Numbered from the stretch's first letter, positions 17,946-27,292 are shown. The stretch is 64,000 bases of DNA from Gymnodinialimonas sp. 57CJ19 (GCF_038396845.1 NZ_CP151587.1:1710001-1774000); one strand, 5' to 3'. Notes: generated from the letters alone by a model not told the origin. Numbers and translations are program-made.

Positions 17946-18185
17946 GGCGGTGGGTTTGAGTTCTGCCTAGGCACGGAACAAAGCCGCAGATCACTGCGCA
18001 ATCACCGCGCAGCGGCCCCCTCGAGGCAACTTTGCTCGAGAAAAAGGTCGTGGCATGGGGGACGCGGGTGCGGCGCGACTGCCCCCACCCGCAAAGTCGT
18101 GAATTGACCGAAATACCTTGCCTCTGGCATAATGGGCGCAGAGCAGACCGGGCGAAAAGACCCGTTTAACCCAGAGGCAATTGCA
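17946..18185 (+). promoter_or_regulatory. Promoter region of the small exported protein gene
   Basis: A plausible vegetative promoter is TTGACC at 18104-18109 and CATAAT at 18128-18133, spaced 18 bases, ending about 50 bases before the ATG at 18186. The rest of the gap holds G+C-rich sequence with no supported gene. Confidence 0.5.
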
Positions 18186-18485
18186 ATGAGATTGATTTAC
18201 CCCGTTATCGCGGCGGCATTTATGGTCGTTCCAGACGCCGCAGAGGCGAACCCCATTCAGCGCGCTTGTATGGCGTCGGAGCGTGATGTGCCGCGCAGCC
18301 TGTGTTCGTGCATCGGTGATGCGGCGGATGAGACGCTGTCGCGCAGTCAGATGCGCATGGGCGCACGGTGGTTTGACGACCCCCAGCGCGCGCAGGATAC
18401 GCGGCAGTCGGACCGGGACCGGGACGAGGAAATGTGGTCCGCGTGGCGCACGTTCTCGACCCTGGCAGAGCAGAGTTGCAGCTAA
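18186..18485 (+). CDS. Small exported protein, cysteine-containing
   Basis: A 99-residue protein. The ATG at 18186 begins a typical signal peptide (MRLIYPVIAAAFMVVPDAAEA), probably cut after AEA. The mature part has four cysteines (RACMAS, RSLCSCIGD, EQSCS), likely in disulphides, and is highly charged. I recognise no named family, although the pattern resembles small periplasmic proteins common in Rhodobacteraceae. It is monocistronic with its own promoter and terminator. Confidence 0.7.
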   Translation: MRLIYPVIAAAFMVVPDAAEANPIQRACMASERDVPRSLCSCIGDAADETLSRSQMRMGARWFDDPQRAQDTRQSDRDRDEEMWSAWRTFSTLAEQSCS

Positions 18486-18547
18486 CGGTCTGTAACTGTT
18501 GAAGTAATGAGAGACGCGTCGGGCGGATGACCGAGGCGAGAGAGGCA

Positions 18548-18585
18548 GGCCCCACCGGAACTCCGGCGGGGCCGCTTTTCGTTTT
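18548..18585 (+). terminator. Terminator between convergent genes
   Basis: GGCCCC-A-CCGGA pairs with TCCGG-C-GGGGCC over a two-base loop, followed by GCTTTTCGTTTT. It ends the small exported gene on the plus strand and may also act for the copper chaperone gene on the other strand. Confidence 0.8.
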
Positions 18586-19111
18586 AGCTGTCGGCGTCGT
18601 GGTCGGAGTGGTCGCCGCCTTCCATCTCCATCTCCATCTCGTCGTGATCGCCATGATCGCCGTGGCCGCCCGCATCGGGCTGACGTTCATTGTCGATGAT
18701 GATGGTTTGGGTCACCGGGTCTGCGTGCTCGAAGGTGAAGGTGATCTCGATCTCTTCACCCTGCACCAAGGGCTCGGTCAGGCCGAGCATCATCACATGC
18801 ATGCCGCCGCGCACCAGATGAATGCGCTCGCCGGCGGCGACGGGGAAGCCCTCTTCGACCTCGACCATGCGCATGATTCCAGAGTCCTCCTGGATGTGGG
18901 TGTGCAGCTCCAACCGCTCTGCCGCCGTAGACGTGACGCCGATCAGCACATCATCCTGGTCGGAGTGGTTGAACAGCGTCAGGAAGGTGCCCCCGGAACG
19001 GGCCACGGGGCTGGCGGCGCGGGCGTAGGCGTCTTCGATCACCATATGGGCGGAGGCAAGGGCAGGGAGCACCGCGAAGGCGGTGGCGAGGAGCGTTGTT
19101 TTGAAGGTCAT
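18584..19111 (-). CDS. PCuAC-type periplasmic copper chaperone
   Basis: A 175-residue exported protein; the ATG at 19111 opens a clear signal peptide (MTFKTTLLATAFAVLPALASA). The copper-site pattern of PCuAC proteins is visible: His/Met residues in LHTHIQEDSGIMRM, then GGMHVMM. Such proteins deliver Cu(I) to the CuA or CuB sites of cytochrome oxidase. The C-terminus is an added tail rich in His, Asp, Glu and Met (GGHGDHGDHDEMEMEME), a likely extra metal sink. It lies 38 bases downstream of the DUF2946-like gene, suggesting a copper operon. Confidence 0.92.
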   Translation of the reverse strand: MTFKTTLLATAFAVLPALASAHMVIEDAYARAASPVARSGGTFLTLFNHSDQDDVLIGVTSTAAERLELHTHIQEDSGIMRMVEVEEGFPVAAGERIHLVRGGMHVMMLGLTEPLVQGEEIEITFTFEHADPVTQTIIIDNERQPDAGGHGDHGDHDEMEMEMEGGDHSDHDADS

Positions 19112-19149
19112 TGTCGTCTCTTTACGTGTCGTTGGTTTGAGGGTTTGGG

Positions 19150-19506
19150 TCAAGCCAGGCGCGGGGGCGCACGGGCATGGCCGTTCAACCAAACGACGGA
19201 AAGAGGCGGGAGGGGACGGGCAGAAAGCGCTGCCGTGGGGAGCAGATCGGTGGGCGCGATGGCCTGCGGGGGCTGGGCCGATAGAGCCGCAACTGTCAGG
19301 TGACAGGCGGGACAATCGGGGGCAGCAATGGCCGCGCCGTCATCGTCGAGAATCGGCAGGCCGGACGCATCGAGCAGAAGGGAGGGCGCGGACAGGCCGC
19401 AATAGCCACCCGAGATCGCCATTCGGGTTTGTGCGACAACAGCCGTGAGGCCGCTGAGCACAAGCGCGAGCGCAAGAAGCGTATGAAGGAGCACGCGGCG
19501 GATCAT
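19150..19506 (-). CDS. DUF2946-like exported protein, probable copper-related
   Basis: From the ATG at 19506 this is 118 residues with an N-terminal membrane or signal segment (IRRVLLHTLLALALVLSG). A DCPACH motif in the middle is a potential metal-binding CxxCH site and is typical of DUF2946-type proteins found beside copper genes. It precedes the PCuAC gene on the same strand. The family match is by overall pattern, so the name is tentative; the operon context supports metal handling. Confidence 0.65.
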   Translation of the reverse strand: MIRRVLLHTLLALALVLSGLTAVVAQTRMAISGGYCGLSAPSLLLDASGLPILDDDGAAIAAPDCPACHLTVAALSAQPPQAIAPTDLLPTAALSARPLPPLSVVWLNGHARAPPRLA

Positions 19507-19610
19507 GGCGCCTGTGTAGCGCGGCGGATCGGGGGAGGCCATGCCACAATCAGGGGAGCGCGGGCAGAGGCCGCGCGGGCAGGGGGGGGCGGCGGATTGC
19601 AGGAACAACA

Positions 19611-19645
19611 AAGCCCCGCGCGGGATTTCCCGGCGGGGCGATGCA
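19611..19645 (-). terminator. Terminator after rpmB
   Basis: On the minus strand CCCCGCCGGGAAATCCC and GCGCGGGG form a stem followed by CTTTGTTGTT, just after the rpmB stop. Confidence 0.8.
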
Positions 19646-19663
19646 GATAATCTGACGAGAAGA

Positions 19664-19954
19664 TCAGGCCTGAGCGGCTTGGGCTTTCGCGATTTCTTTT
19701 TTGATCTTGAGGGCGCGTTCGCTCAGCTCGGTGTCCTTGGCTTTCGCCATGAACGCATCGAGGCCACCACGGTGGTCAACGGTGCGCAGAGCCGCGTTGG
19801 AGATGCGCAGCTTGAAGCGGCGATCCAGAGTGTCGGAACCGAGCGTCACATCGCTTAGGTTCGGCAGGAACCGACGGCGGGTACGGTTCTTGGCGTGGCT
19901 TACGTTGTTGCCCGTCATCGGGCCTTTGCCGGTCAGTTCGCAGACGCGCGACAT
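19664..19954 (-). CDS. rpmB: 50S ribosomal protein L28
   Basis: A 96-residue protein beginning [20 protein letters not shown], the standard L28 N-terminus of alphaproteobacteria, with the later [15 protein letters not shown] and [11 protein letters not shown] blocks. The ATG at 19954 is preceded by GAGGA. Length and sequence are typical; it is a component of the large ribosomal subunit and is monocistronic here. Confidence 0.98.
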   Translation of the reverse strand: MSRVCELTGKGPMTGNNVSHAKNRTRRRFLPNLSDVTLGSDTLDRRFKLRISNAALRTVDHRGGLDAFMAKAKDTELSERALKIKKEIAKAQAAQA

Positions 19955-20158
19955 GGGGTGTCCTCTTCGTATCTCATGCAAAGCCGGGGCGGATGCCGTG
20001 GGGCTTTGAAACCAATAGGGCGCGGAGAAGACTCTGCGCCCGGAAAATCTGGATTGGGAAGTACGAAGGCAGGGGCGGGGTGTCAAGCCGTGAATCGGCC
20101 CTGAGGGGCGCGTTTCGGGGATTCACGGGGCCAATGTTTGCGCGTAGCGTGGTTCGCG

Positions 20159-20800
20159 ATGAAAGAGACCGACTTATATCCCCCCGTAAAGGCGCATTTA
20201 GAGGCGCAGGGCTACGCCGTGAAGGGCGAAATCGGCCCGGCGGACGTGATGGGCCTGCGCGGGGACGAGATGGTGGTGGTGGAGTTGAAGAAGGGATTCT
20301 CTCTCACGTTGTTCCATCAGGGGATCGCGCGACTGGCGGTTTGCGACTGCGTTTATGTGGCCGTGTCGAAGGGGAAGGGGCGGCCCTGGCTGAAGTCCCT
20401 GCGGGAAAACGTGCGCATGGCGCGGCGGCTGGGCCTAGGCGTGATGGCTGTGGATATCGTCGCGGGCACGGTGAAGGTCTATTGCGACCCCGGCCCTTAT
20501 GCGCCGCGCAAGGTGGCCCGCAAGAAGCGCGCGATGCTGGGAGAGTTCGAGCGCCGCGACGGCGACCCGAACAGGGGCGGTTTGCAGGGCCCCAGGGTCA
20601 CGGCTTATCGGCAGGAGGCCACGTTGTGCGCCGAGTTTCTGGCGCTGGCCGGAGAGGCCAAGGGCGCGGAGGTGGCGAAATCCACGGGCGTGGCGAAAGC
20701 GACGATGATCATGCGCAACAACCATTACGGGTGGTTCGACAAGGTATCCAAGGGCGTTTATCGGTTGAGCGAGACTGGGCGGAGTGCTGTTTCTAAATGA
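20159..20800 (+). CDS. DUF2161 family PD-(D/E)XK nuclease-like protein
   Basis: A 213-residue protein from the ATG at 20159 (MKETDLYPPVKAHLEAQGY). The nuclease-fold signature is GPADVMGLRGDEMVVVELKK: an Asp, then about a dozen residues later Glu-x-Lys on a beta strand. The C-terminal part (AEVAKSTGVAKATMIMRNNHYGW) looks like a small winged-helix DNA-binding domain. Members are often called phosphodiesterases but their substrate is unknown. It stands alone, upstream of nrdR. Confidence 0.8.
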   Translation: MKETDLYPPVKAHLEAQGYAVKGEIGPADVMGLRGDEMVVVELKKGFSLTLFHQGIARLAVCDCVYVAVSKGKGRPWLKSLRENVRMARRLGLGVMAVDIVAGTVKVYCDPGPYAPRKVARKKRAMLGEFERRDGDPNRGGLQGPRVTAYRQEATLCAEFLALAGEAKGAEVAKSTGVAKATMIMRNNHYGWFDKVSKGVYRLSETGRSAVSK

Positions 20801-21046
20801 ATGGTGGTGGCTCCCGTCGGCGTTGCGAGGGGTGAGAGGTGGTTCTTCGATATTTGTAAAAAGGTGAAGGGCATGTTGACCGGAGTGCAACAGGTCGAGT
20901 GTCGCTATATCCTGTGGGGGCGGATTGGGTCTACACAAGGCGGGGGGGGCTGCCTATAGTGCCTGTGGATAAGTGGGCATAAGCCCCAAGGTAGAGGCAG
21001 GCGCGGCAGTAAGCTGTTATGCGCATTAGGGACAGGAGGCTGCGCC
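20801..21046 (+). promoter_or_regulatory. Upstream region of nrdR
   Basis: About 245 bases with no supported gene. GGACAGGAGG before 21047 is the nrdR ribosome site. The stretch near 20950-20975 (TATAGTGCCTGTGGATAAG) may hold promoter elements but I cannot define a -35 box. Confidence 0.35.
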
Positions 21047-21517
21047 ATGCGTTGCCCATTTTGCGGAAATGTGGACACTCAGGTGAAGGACTCGCGTCCG
21101 GCTGAGGATCATGTGGCGATCCGGCGGCGGCGGTTTTGTCCGGCCTGCGCGGGCCGTTTCACGACCTATGAGCGCGTGCAGCTGCGCGATTTGGTGGTGA
21201 TCAAATCCAGCGGAAAGCGCGAAGATTTTGACCGGACGAAGCTGGAACGCTCGATCCGGATGGCGTTGCAGAAGCGTCCGATTGACCCCGATCGGGTGGA
21301 TCAGATGATTTCTGGCATGGTGCGGCGGTTGGAGAGCCTTGGAGAGACGGATGTGCAATCCAAGGTGATCGGTGAGATCGTGATGGAGCGTCTGGCGGCG
21401 ATTGATACGGTCGCCTACGTGCGTTTTGCCAGCGTTTATAAGAACTTCCAGGCGACGGGCGATTTCGAGGACTTCTTGTCCGAGTTGCGTCCGCCCACGC
21501 CTTCCACTGATAATTGA
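21047..21517 (+). CDS. nrdR: Transcriptional repressor NrdR
   Basis: A 156-residue NrdR. The zinc ribbon is CPFC (3-6) and CPAC (31-34), followed by an ATP-cone domain ([20 protein letters not shown]). NrdR represses ribonucleotide reductase genes in response to ATP/dATP. It is the first gene of the nrdR-ribD pair; ribD begins one base after its stop. This arrangement before riboflavin genes is widespread in proteobacteria. Confidence 0.97.
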   Translation: MRCPFCGNVDTQVKDSRPAEDHVAIRRRRFCPACAGRFTTYERVQLRDLVVIKSSGKREDFDRTKLERSIRMALQKRPIDPDRVDQMISGMVRRLESLGETDVQSKVIGEIVMERLAAIDTVAYVRFASVYKNFQATGDFEDFLSELRPPTPSTDN

Positions 21518-21518
21518 G

Positions 21519-22616
21519 ATGAGTGACCGGCGCTGGATGGCGCTGGCGGTGTCGCTGGGCGCCCGAGGGTTGGGCCGGGTTTGGCCGAACCCGGCGGTTG
21601 GCTGCGTTTTGGTGAAAGGTGGCCGCGTCGTGGGGCGCGGCTGGACCGACATCGGCGGGCGGCCCCACGCGGAAGTAAAGGCGCTGGCGCAGGCGGGCGC
21701 ATTGGCCCAGGGCGCATGCGCTTACGTTTCCCTTGAGCCGTGCAATCACACAGGACAGACCGGCCCCTGCGCTCAAGCCTTGATTGACGCAGGCGTGACC
21801 CGCGTTGTGGTCGCCTGCCAGGACCCGGACCCGCGTGTTGCGGGCGGCGGGATCGCGCGGATGCGGGCGGCGGGCATAGAGGTTGTTACCGGCGTTCTTG
21901 AGGGCGAGGGCCTGCAAGCCCATGAGGGGTTTTTCTCACGCCTCCAAAAAGGGCGTCCGATGGTGACGCTGAAGGTTGCGACCTCGTTGGACGGAAGGAT
22001 TGCCACGGCGAGTGGCGAGAGCCAGTGGATTACCGGGTCGGACGCACGGCGGCGCGTTCACGGGATGCGGGCGCGCCACGACGCGGTGATGGTTGGGGCG
22101 GGGACGGCAAGGGCCGATGATCCGTCCCTGACGGTGCGCGGGATGGGCGCGGTGCCACAGCCGGTTCGGGTTGTTGTCTCGGGGCGCTTGGATGTGCCGG
22201 TCGAGAGCGCTTTGGGGCGTAGCGCGCGGGAGGTTCCGGTGTGGTTGCTGCACGGGCCGGACGCGCCAGAGGCCGCACGGCAAGCATGGGAAGCCGAGGG
22301 CGCGGTGCTGATGGAATGTGCCTTGGGCGCGGGCGGCCAGGTCGATGCCAAGGCCGTGTTGCAACGGTTGGGAGAGGCGGGTCTGACACGGGTTTTCTGC
22401 GAAGGCGGGGGCGCGTTGGCGGCCTCGCTTCTGGCGGCTGATCTGGTGGATCGGCTGGCGGTTTTTTCGGGCGGATTGATCCTGGGCGCTGAGGGGACGC
22501 CGGCAGTGAGCGCGATGGGTATTGCGGCGCTGGCCGAGGCGCCGGGCTTCAAATTGGAGCAGGTCGAGCAGATGGGCGCGGACGGGTTGAGCCTTTGGGT
22601 GCGGAAATCGGATTAG
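21519..22616 (+). CDS. ribD: Riboflavin biosynthesis deaminase/reductase
   Basis: A 365-residue bifunctional enzyme. The N-terminal deaminase has HAE (50-52) and PCNHTGQTGPC with Cys75 and Cys84 as zinc ligands. The C-terminal reductase begins around VTLKVATSLDGRIAT. It converts the pyrimidine product of GTP cyclohydrolase II to the ribitylamino-uracil precursor. The ATG at 21519 follows the nrdR stop by one base, so the long upstream extension of the frame is not used. The rest of the riboflavin operon resumes after the capsule genes. Confidence 0.96.
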   Translation: MSDRRWMALAVSLGARGLGRVWPNPAVGCVLVKGGRVVGRGWTDIGGRPHAEVKALAQAGALAQGACAYVSLEPCNHTGQTGPCAQALIDAGVTRVVVACQDPDPRVAGGGIARMRAAGIEVVTGVLEGEGLQAHEGFFSRLQKGRPMVTLKVATSLDGRIATASGESQWITGSDARRRVHGMRARHDAVMVGAGTARADDPSLTVRGMGAVPQPVRVVVSGRLDVPVESALGRSAREVPVWLLHGPDAPEAARQAWEAEGAVLMECALGAGGQVDAKAVLQRLGEAGLTRVFCEGGGALAASLLAADLVDRLAVFSGGLILGAEGTPAVSAMGIAALAEAPGFKLEQVEQMGADGLSLWVRKSD

Positions 22617-22683
22617 TTCGAAATTATGCCAATTTCTGTGGATAACCCTGTGGACGGCCTGAAATCTCATGGCATTTGTGCAA

Positions 22684-24738
22684 TCATCTGCGCCATATCC
22701 AGCTTTGCCCGGCCATCCAGCCCTGGAGTTTTGCCAAGGCTCGGAGGGTTGGTTTCCCTGTTAGGCCCTTGCCTGTGGATAGACGCTCGACCGCGATTTC
22801 GACGGGGCAGGGCTGGCCCGTGACCGGGTCCGTGTAGCGCGGATACGTGATGAGGGATGCGTGGACGAGGGCGGCCAGTGAGGGCTGCGCGACACGGCGC
22901 GACGGCACGGGCCCGTGGTCGGTGGTGAGGCCCCAGCCAGCATAGAAGGGCGCGCCAAGGGTGGTGACGGGCAGGCCGCGGATCAGCGCCTCGAACCCCA
23001 TGGCGGAGGTCATGGTGACGACGCGGTGGGCGACGGACAGAAGCGCCTCGGCCCCGGTGTTGGCGGCGATATAGTCGGCCAGCGCGCGGGCGTCGTCGGG
23101 AAGGGCGCCGGTGCGCAAGCCAGCCTCCACATCGGGGTGGGGTTTGTAGATCAGGAAGGCATCAGGATGCAGGGTGCGGGCGGTCTGCAAGAGGGCCGCG
23201 TTGGTTTTTACCGGACCGGCGCCGAGGCGGATGGAGGCGTCATCTTCGACCTGCCCGGGGACGAGGATCACCGGGCGATCGGGCGGCAGGTCAGGCAGGG
23301 TGCCGCCGGTGATGTTATACTTGGTCAGCCCGGCACGGCGCAGGGATTGGATCAGCTTTTCGGCCCGATCCAAGCGCGGCATGGGCAGGGCGGCGGCTTG
23401 GGCGATCAGATGCTCCAGACGGCTTTCGCGGGTCGGATCGTAGTAGATGCCCAGGTCATCGAGCACCAGCGAGAGGGGGGGGACGAGCTCGGCGCCCAAG
23501 CCGCGAGAGCGCAGAAAGCCATCTTCCATCCGCAGAAGCGGCGCATCGGCGCAGGCGGCGGCAATGGCGGGCGTTTCCCGGCCCGCCCAGATGATCGTGG
23601 GCTGCGGCGGGGCGGGCGTATCGGCGAAGGTCAGGGGGCCATGTTGGCCGAAACCCGCCTTCAGGTGACCCTTCTTCCAGCTGCGCATGCCGAGCGCGGT
23701 GTAACCCATGCGATCTTCGCGCCAGCTGCGAGATTGCGCCTCTAACGCGCCGATCACGTCTTCGGCGGTGCCCAAGGTATCGCGGTAGGGATCGTACCAC
23801 GTGGGATAGAGCAGCAAGGCACCGGCGATCAATTGCGCCCGGGTCAGCACCCGTTGGCGACGGGCGGGCGTGGGCCTGCGATCATCGGTCAGGCCCCATC
23901 CGGCATAGAATGGCACGCCGAAGGTGACGGGTTTGTGGCCCGCAAGTATCGCCTCGAACCCCGCTTGGGAGGTCACGGTATAGACCGCGCGGGCCCCTTC
24001 AAACATACGCCATAGGCTGATGGGGCGATCATCGAGGGAGACATTGGGGGGCAGCGCCGCAGGGTCGAAATGGCCGGGGCGGTGCCCATCACGGGTTTCG
24101 GGGTGGGTCTTGATCACGATATGGGCGTCGGGGTGATCTTCACGGGCCCAGGCCAGTGCCTCGGCAAAACTATCGGGAGTGGCTTGGCCAAGCTGGATCG
24201 ACGCATCGCCCTTGGTCTGGTCAATCAGCAGGACATATCCGGGATCGGGCGGCAAAAGCGCCGGATCATTGGCTGCGTATTTCGACAGGTGCCCCTCGGC
24301 CATGCGGGCCATGACATCACGGGCCCGGTTGAGCAGGGCGGTGTCATCGAAGGGATGGGTGGAGAGGATATGTTCGAGGTCCGAGGGCTGCGTGGCGTCG
24401 AAATAGATACCACGGCGGTCAATCACGAGGCCCAGGGGCGGCTCACCGGAGCGGCCGGGGTGGAGAGAGCGCAGGAAGGCGTCTTCGACCCGGACAAGAT
24501 GGGCGCCGGTGGCCTCGGCCACGGCCTCGCCACGCGGGGCGTAGGGGGAGTGGCCCCAGACGACCACATCATCCGAAGGCCCGGGTTTGCCCAGTTTCAG
24601 GTCGTAGCCAGCAAGGGAAAGGATGCGACGGACGCGGGCGTTGGTGAGAAAGCCCGCGTTGAAGTGGTAGGCGTGGCGTCGGGCGGGCGGGGCGGAGGTG
24701 TCATCAGACCCACCGCCCCAAGCGCCTGTGTCAGCCAT
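22684..24738 (-). CDS. kpsC: KpsC-like capsule polysaccharide glycosyltransferase
   Basis: A 684-residue protein made of two related halves, as in KpsC (two beta-Kdo transferase modules that build the poly-Kdo linker on capsule lipid). The halves share repeated blocks: FGVPFYAGWGLTDD near the end of the first and LGAPFYAGWGLTTDHG near the end of the second, and the paired FLRSLHPGR / FLRSRGLG motifs. There is no signal peptide; the enzyme works at the cytoplasmic face. It is the last gene of the capsule set, 9 bases after the OPX gene. Confidence 0.88.
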   Translation of the reverse strand: MADTGAWGGGSDDTSAPPARRHAYHFNAGFLTNARVRRILSLAGYDLKLGKPGPSDDVVVWGHSPYAPRGEAVAEATGAHLVRVEDAFLRSLHPGRSGEPPLGLVIDRRGIYFDATQPSDLEHILSTHPFDDTALLNRARDVMARMAEGHLSKYAANDPALLPPDPGYVLLIDQTKGDASIQLGQATPDSFAEALAWAREDHPDAHIVIKTHPETRDGHRPGHFDPAALPPNVSLDDRPISLWRMFEGARAVYTVTSQAGFEAILAGHKPVTFGVPFYAGWGLTDDRRPTPARRQRVLTRAQLIAGALLLYPTWYDPYRDTLGTAEDVIGALEAQSRSWREDRMGYTALGMRSWKKGHLKAGFGQHGPLTFADTPAPPQPTIIWAGRETPAIAAACADAPLLRMEDGFLRSRGLGAELVPPLSLVLDDLGIYYDPTRESRLEHLIAQAAALPMPRLDRAEKLIQSLRRAGLTKYNITGGTLPDLPPDRPVILVPGQVEDDASIRLGAGPVKTNAALLQTARTLHPDAFLIYKPHPDVEAGLRTGALPDDARALADYIAANTGAEALLSVAHRVVTMTSAMGFEALIRGLPVTTLGAPFYAGWGLTTDHGPVPSRRVAQPSLAALVHASLITYPRYTDPVTGQPCPVEIAVERLSTGKGLTGKPTLRALAKLQGWMAGQSWIWRR

Positions 24739-24747
24739 CGGTTGGCG

Positions 24748-25899
24748 TCACGTATCGGCGAGCGTCGATGCGACGCTTGCAACACCCGTCAGCGTACCTG
24801 TCAGGGCAGAGATCACGTTGTTGAACTGGGTGATCGGGGCAGAGGTGACATAAACGGTATCGCCATCACGGATCACGAAATCACGGGCCTCGAACATGCC
24901 GGTGGGGGCTGTCAGATCAAGCACGTAGATCATCCGTTGCGTGCCCGTCAGATCATCTCGGGCGAGGACCAGATTGGCCAGTTCCTCGGGCTCATTACGG
25001 AGCACGAAAACGCCCGTGGGGTCAGCCAGCGCAGGGTTCAGGCCGCCAACGGAAGCAATCGCATCAATGGCGGAAATCACCTGGCTGTCAAAGTCCACGA
25101 CGGTTTGCGTACCGGTTGCACCAAGGGCGGTGAATTGGCGGGTATCGCCTTCGATCAAGATCCGGTCGTCGGCGCGCAGGGCCACGTCGATGGAGGGGTC
25201 CCGAAAGACATCTTGATACCAAACGGTGCCAGTCTGACCGCCCCGTACCAGCGTAACGCGGGTGATTTCTGCATCAATCGTGGTGCCGCCAGTTGCCGCG
25301 AGCATGCCCGAAAGCGTGCGTGTGGGACGTTCAATCGGGAAAATGCCGGGGCTGTTCACATCGCCGGTGACGACCACGGTGGCGCCGTTTCCGGGCTCTC
25401 TCGTGACAATGACCTGCGGGTCCGGGGTTTGTTCATCAAGGCTACGGGTGATGATTGCACGCAGTTGTTCCGGCGTGTTGCCCGCGGCGCGAATGCGGCC
25501 TGCGTAGGGAATGAAGATATGGCCGGAGGTATCAACCTGAAGCGTCGACAACTGCGCGGCGTTTGCGCCTTCGCCCGCCAAGAGACCATCGGTCACGTTC
25601 TCAAACACGGTCAGCGTCAGGGTGTCGCCGGGGCTGATCACGTCGGTATTGGAGACACCAGCGTTCAGCAACGCGGGCGGGAAACCCAAGGTGGGCACCA
25701 GCGAGGTGGCGGCGGTCACGCGTTGGTTGACCTCGACCACGAAAGCGTCGCCCTCGTTCTGGACGGAGCCTGCAAAGATCTGGTTACGGGTCGGACCAGC
25801 AGATGGAAGGACACGTGTCATCACATCACAAGCGGTGAGCGACACAACACAAGTGCACAGCGCAATGATGCGCGCGAAACGGGGAACCCTCGATGTCAC
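24748..25899 (-). CDS. Capsule polysaccharide export lipoprotein (OPX family)
   Basis: I set the start at the GTG at 25899 (AAAGGAG lies about 8 bases upstream) instead of the TTG at 25965. This puts a lipoprotein signal directly at the N-terminus, with lipobox SLTAC and Cys24. The 383-residue protein has the polysaccharide-export entry domain (SPGDTLTLTVFENV, then SGHIFIPYAGRIRAAG) and two SLBB-like regions (VVTGDVNSPGIFPI and later). OPX proteins form the outer-membrane exit channel for capsule or exopolysaccharide. It sits between kpsS-like and kpsC-like genes. Confidence 0.88.
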   Translation of the reverse strand: MTSRVPRFARIIALCTCVVSLTACDVMTRVLPSAGPTRNQIFAGSVQNEGDAFVVEVNQRVTAATSLVPTLGFPPALLNAGVSNTDVISPGDTLTLTVFENVTDGLLAGEGANAAQLSTLQVDTSGHIFIPYAGRIRAAGNTPEQLRAIITRSLDEQTPDPQVIVTREPGNGATVVVTGDVNSPGIFPIERPTRTLSGMLAATGGTTIDAEITRVTLVRGGQTGTVWYQDVFRDPSIDVALRADDRILIEGDTRQFTALGATGTQTVVDFDSQVISAIDAIASVGGLNPALADPTGVFVLRNEPEELANLVLARDDLTGTQRMIYVLDLTAPTGMFEARDFVIRDGDTVYVTSAPITQFNNVISALTGTLTGVASVASTLADT

Positions 25900-26002
25900 G
25901 GGGATGGCTCCTTTAGCCTGAACTGCCTCAGATATTTTATTCTCGTTTTTTTGCAGACTATCCAAAAAGGCAGGCTCTAGGAAGCCCCTTGCAAGTATTG
26001 CG

Positions 26003-27292
26003 TTATTTTACCAGCGAAAGGTGTTGCCTTGGTGCCGGTCTGCCTGCGTCCAGCGCATCGTAGGCATCTTCCTTGGAAAGCATCATGTCCACCACTTGCC
26101 GCAGCAATTGACGCCGCCCGCGGGCCGAATAGAAACTGCCGGTGATCTGAGAGGTTTCCAACAGATAATGGCGATAATCGCGGTAGGCGCGGCTATCGGG
26201 GCGAGAGGGGTTTTGGAAGAATGCGGCCAGGGGTTGATCCGAGACAAACTCGGGCTTGAGGTAGACGGCTTGGCCGAAGGCCTTCAGCGGAAGTCCGCGC
26301 CAAAGCGCCTGTTGCGCGGCGGTGGAGTTCACCGTCACGGCAGAGCGGGCATCGTTGAGAAGGCGGGCCAGTTTGCCACCGCGCACGTAGTGGACGCGGT
26401 CCGATACGCCATGTTGCGCGGCTAGGCGGATGATATCGGCCCGGATCGGCGTGCGCCCGTCTTCCAGGGGGTGGGCCTTGAACACCAGATGATGATGGGA
26501 GGGCGCACCATCGGCGAAGCCGGAAATCAGAACCTCCAGAAACTCGGCCATGCTTTCAAACGGGCCATGATCGCGGAAGCTGGCGTCATGGGCCAATTGC
26601 AGGAGGGCAAGGTGATAGGGGAAGCCACCGGTCTTGATCCGGTACGTGGCCTGCACCCGGTCGAGCCAAAGCAAGGGCATCAGCGCCAAGCGGCGCAGGT
26701 AGAGGCGGAATTCTTGCGTAACGGTCAGCGCCCGGTGGGGGCGGAACGCGGCATATTCCTGATTACGGCTCATTACGAACCAATGGTAGAGCGCGCCGTA
26801 GAACACATGCTGACGCATATCGCCCCATTTGGCGGGCGCATCGGGAAGATCAAGGTCCAGATCCTTCAGGGCGTTGCGCATTTGGGCTACCGGGGTATCC
26901 ATCAGGCGAGAATGGCCGTTGGCACCGCCACGTTCATAGGTGACCCAATAGGGCCGCAGGTAGCCTTCTTCGAACACGTGAACGGTGATGCCACGGGCCT
27001 TGGCATGGGCAATGGCTTGGGCATGAATGGGGCGGGTATCGCCATAAAGCACCAGATCGGTGATGCCCTTTTCGTCGAGAAGTTGGGCGGCGTGGTCGGC
27101 CCAGGTCTCGGACGCGGCGGTGAAGGGGATATAGGTGGATTTGTCGGGCCAAAACGCATCATCGCCGCGGTTGAAGCCCACCCGCCAAACCTGAGCGCCC
27201 GCGTTCGACAGCATCCCGGCCAGCCGGGAGAAGAACGGCCCATGGGGGCCTTGCAGGAACAGAAATGTGCGGTGGGCGTGGCTGGGGGCCAT
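26003..27292 (-). CDS. kpsS: KpsS-like capsule biosynthesis glycosyltransferase
   Basis: From the ATG at 27292 (MAPSHAHRTFLFLQGPHGPF) this is 429 residues, matching the family. Motifs include LQGPHGPFF, VFEEGYLRPYW and VKAHPLEDGR-like FKAHPLEDGR plus NSTAAQQALWRGLPLKAFG, all usual in KpsS-type enzymes. KpsS adds the first Kdo residue to lipid in capsule linker synthesis. First gene of the capsule set on this strand; the next gene begins about 100 bases later. ABC export genes (kpsM, kpsT) are not in this window. Confidence 0.87.
   Translation of the reverse strand: MAPSHAHRTFLFLQGPHGPFFSRLAGMLSNAGAQVWRVGFNRGDDAFWPDKSTYIPFTAASETWADHAAQLLDEKGITDLVLYGDTRPIHAQAIAHAKARGITVHVFEEGYLRPYWVTYERGGANGHSRLMDTPVAQMRNALKDLDLDLPDAPAKWGDMRQHVFYGALYHWFVMSRNQEYAAFRPHRALTVTQEFRLYLRRLALMPLLWLDRVQATYRIKTGGFPYHLALLQLAHDASFRDHGPFESMAEFLEVLISGFADGAPSHHHLVFKAHPLEDGRTPIRADIIRLAAQHGVSDRVHYVRGGKLARLLNDARSAVTVNSTAAQQALWRGLPLKAFGQAVYLKPEFVSDQPLAAFFQNPSRPDSRAYRDYRHYLLETSQITGSFYSARGRRQLLRQVVDMMLSKEDAYDALDAGRPAPRQHLSLVK

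Noticed and set aside
24070..25980. Long plus-strand frame of over 600 codons opposite the kpsC-like and OPX genes
   Set aside because: It spans two well-supported genes and has no recognised motif; a composition artefact.
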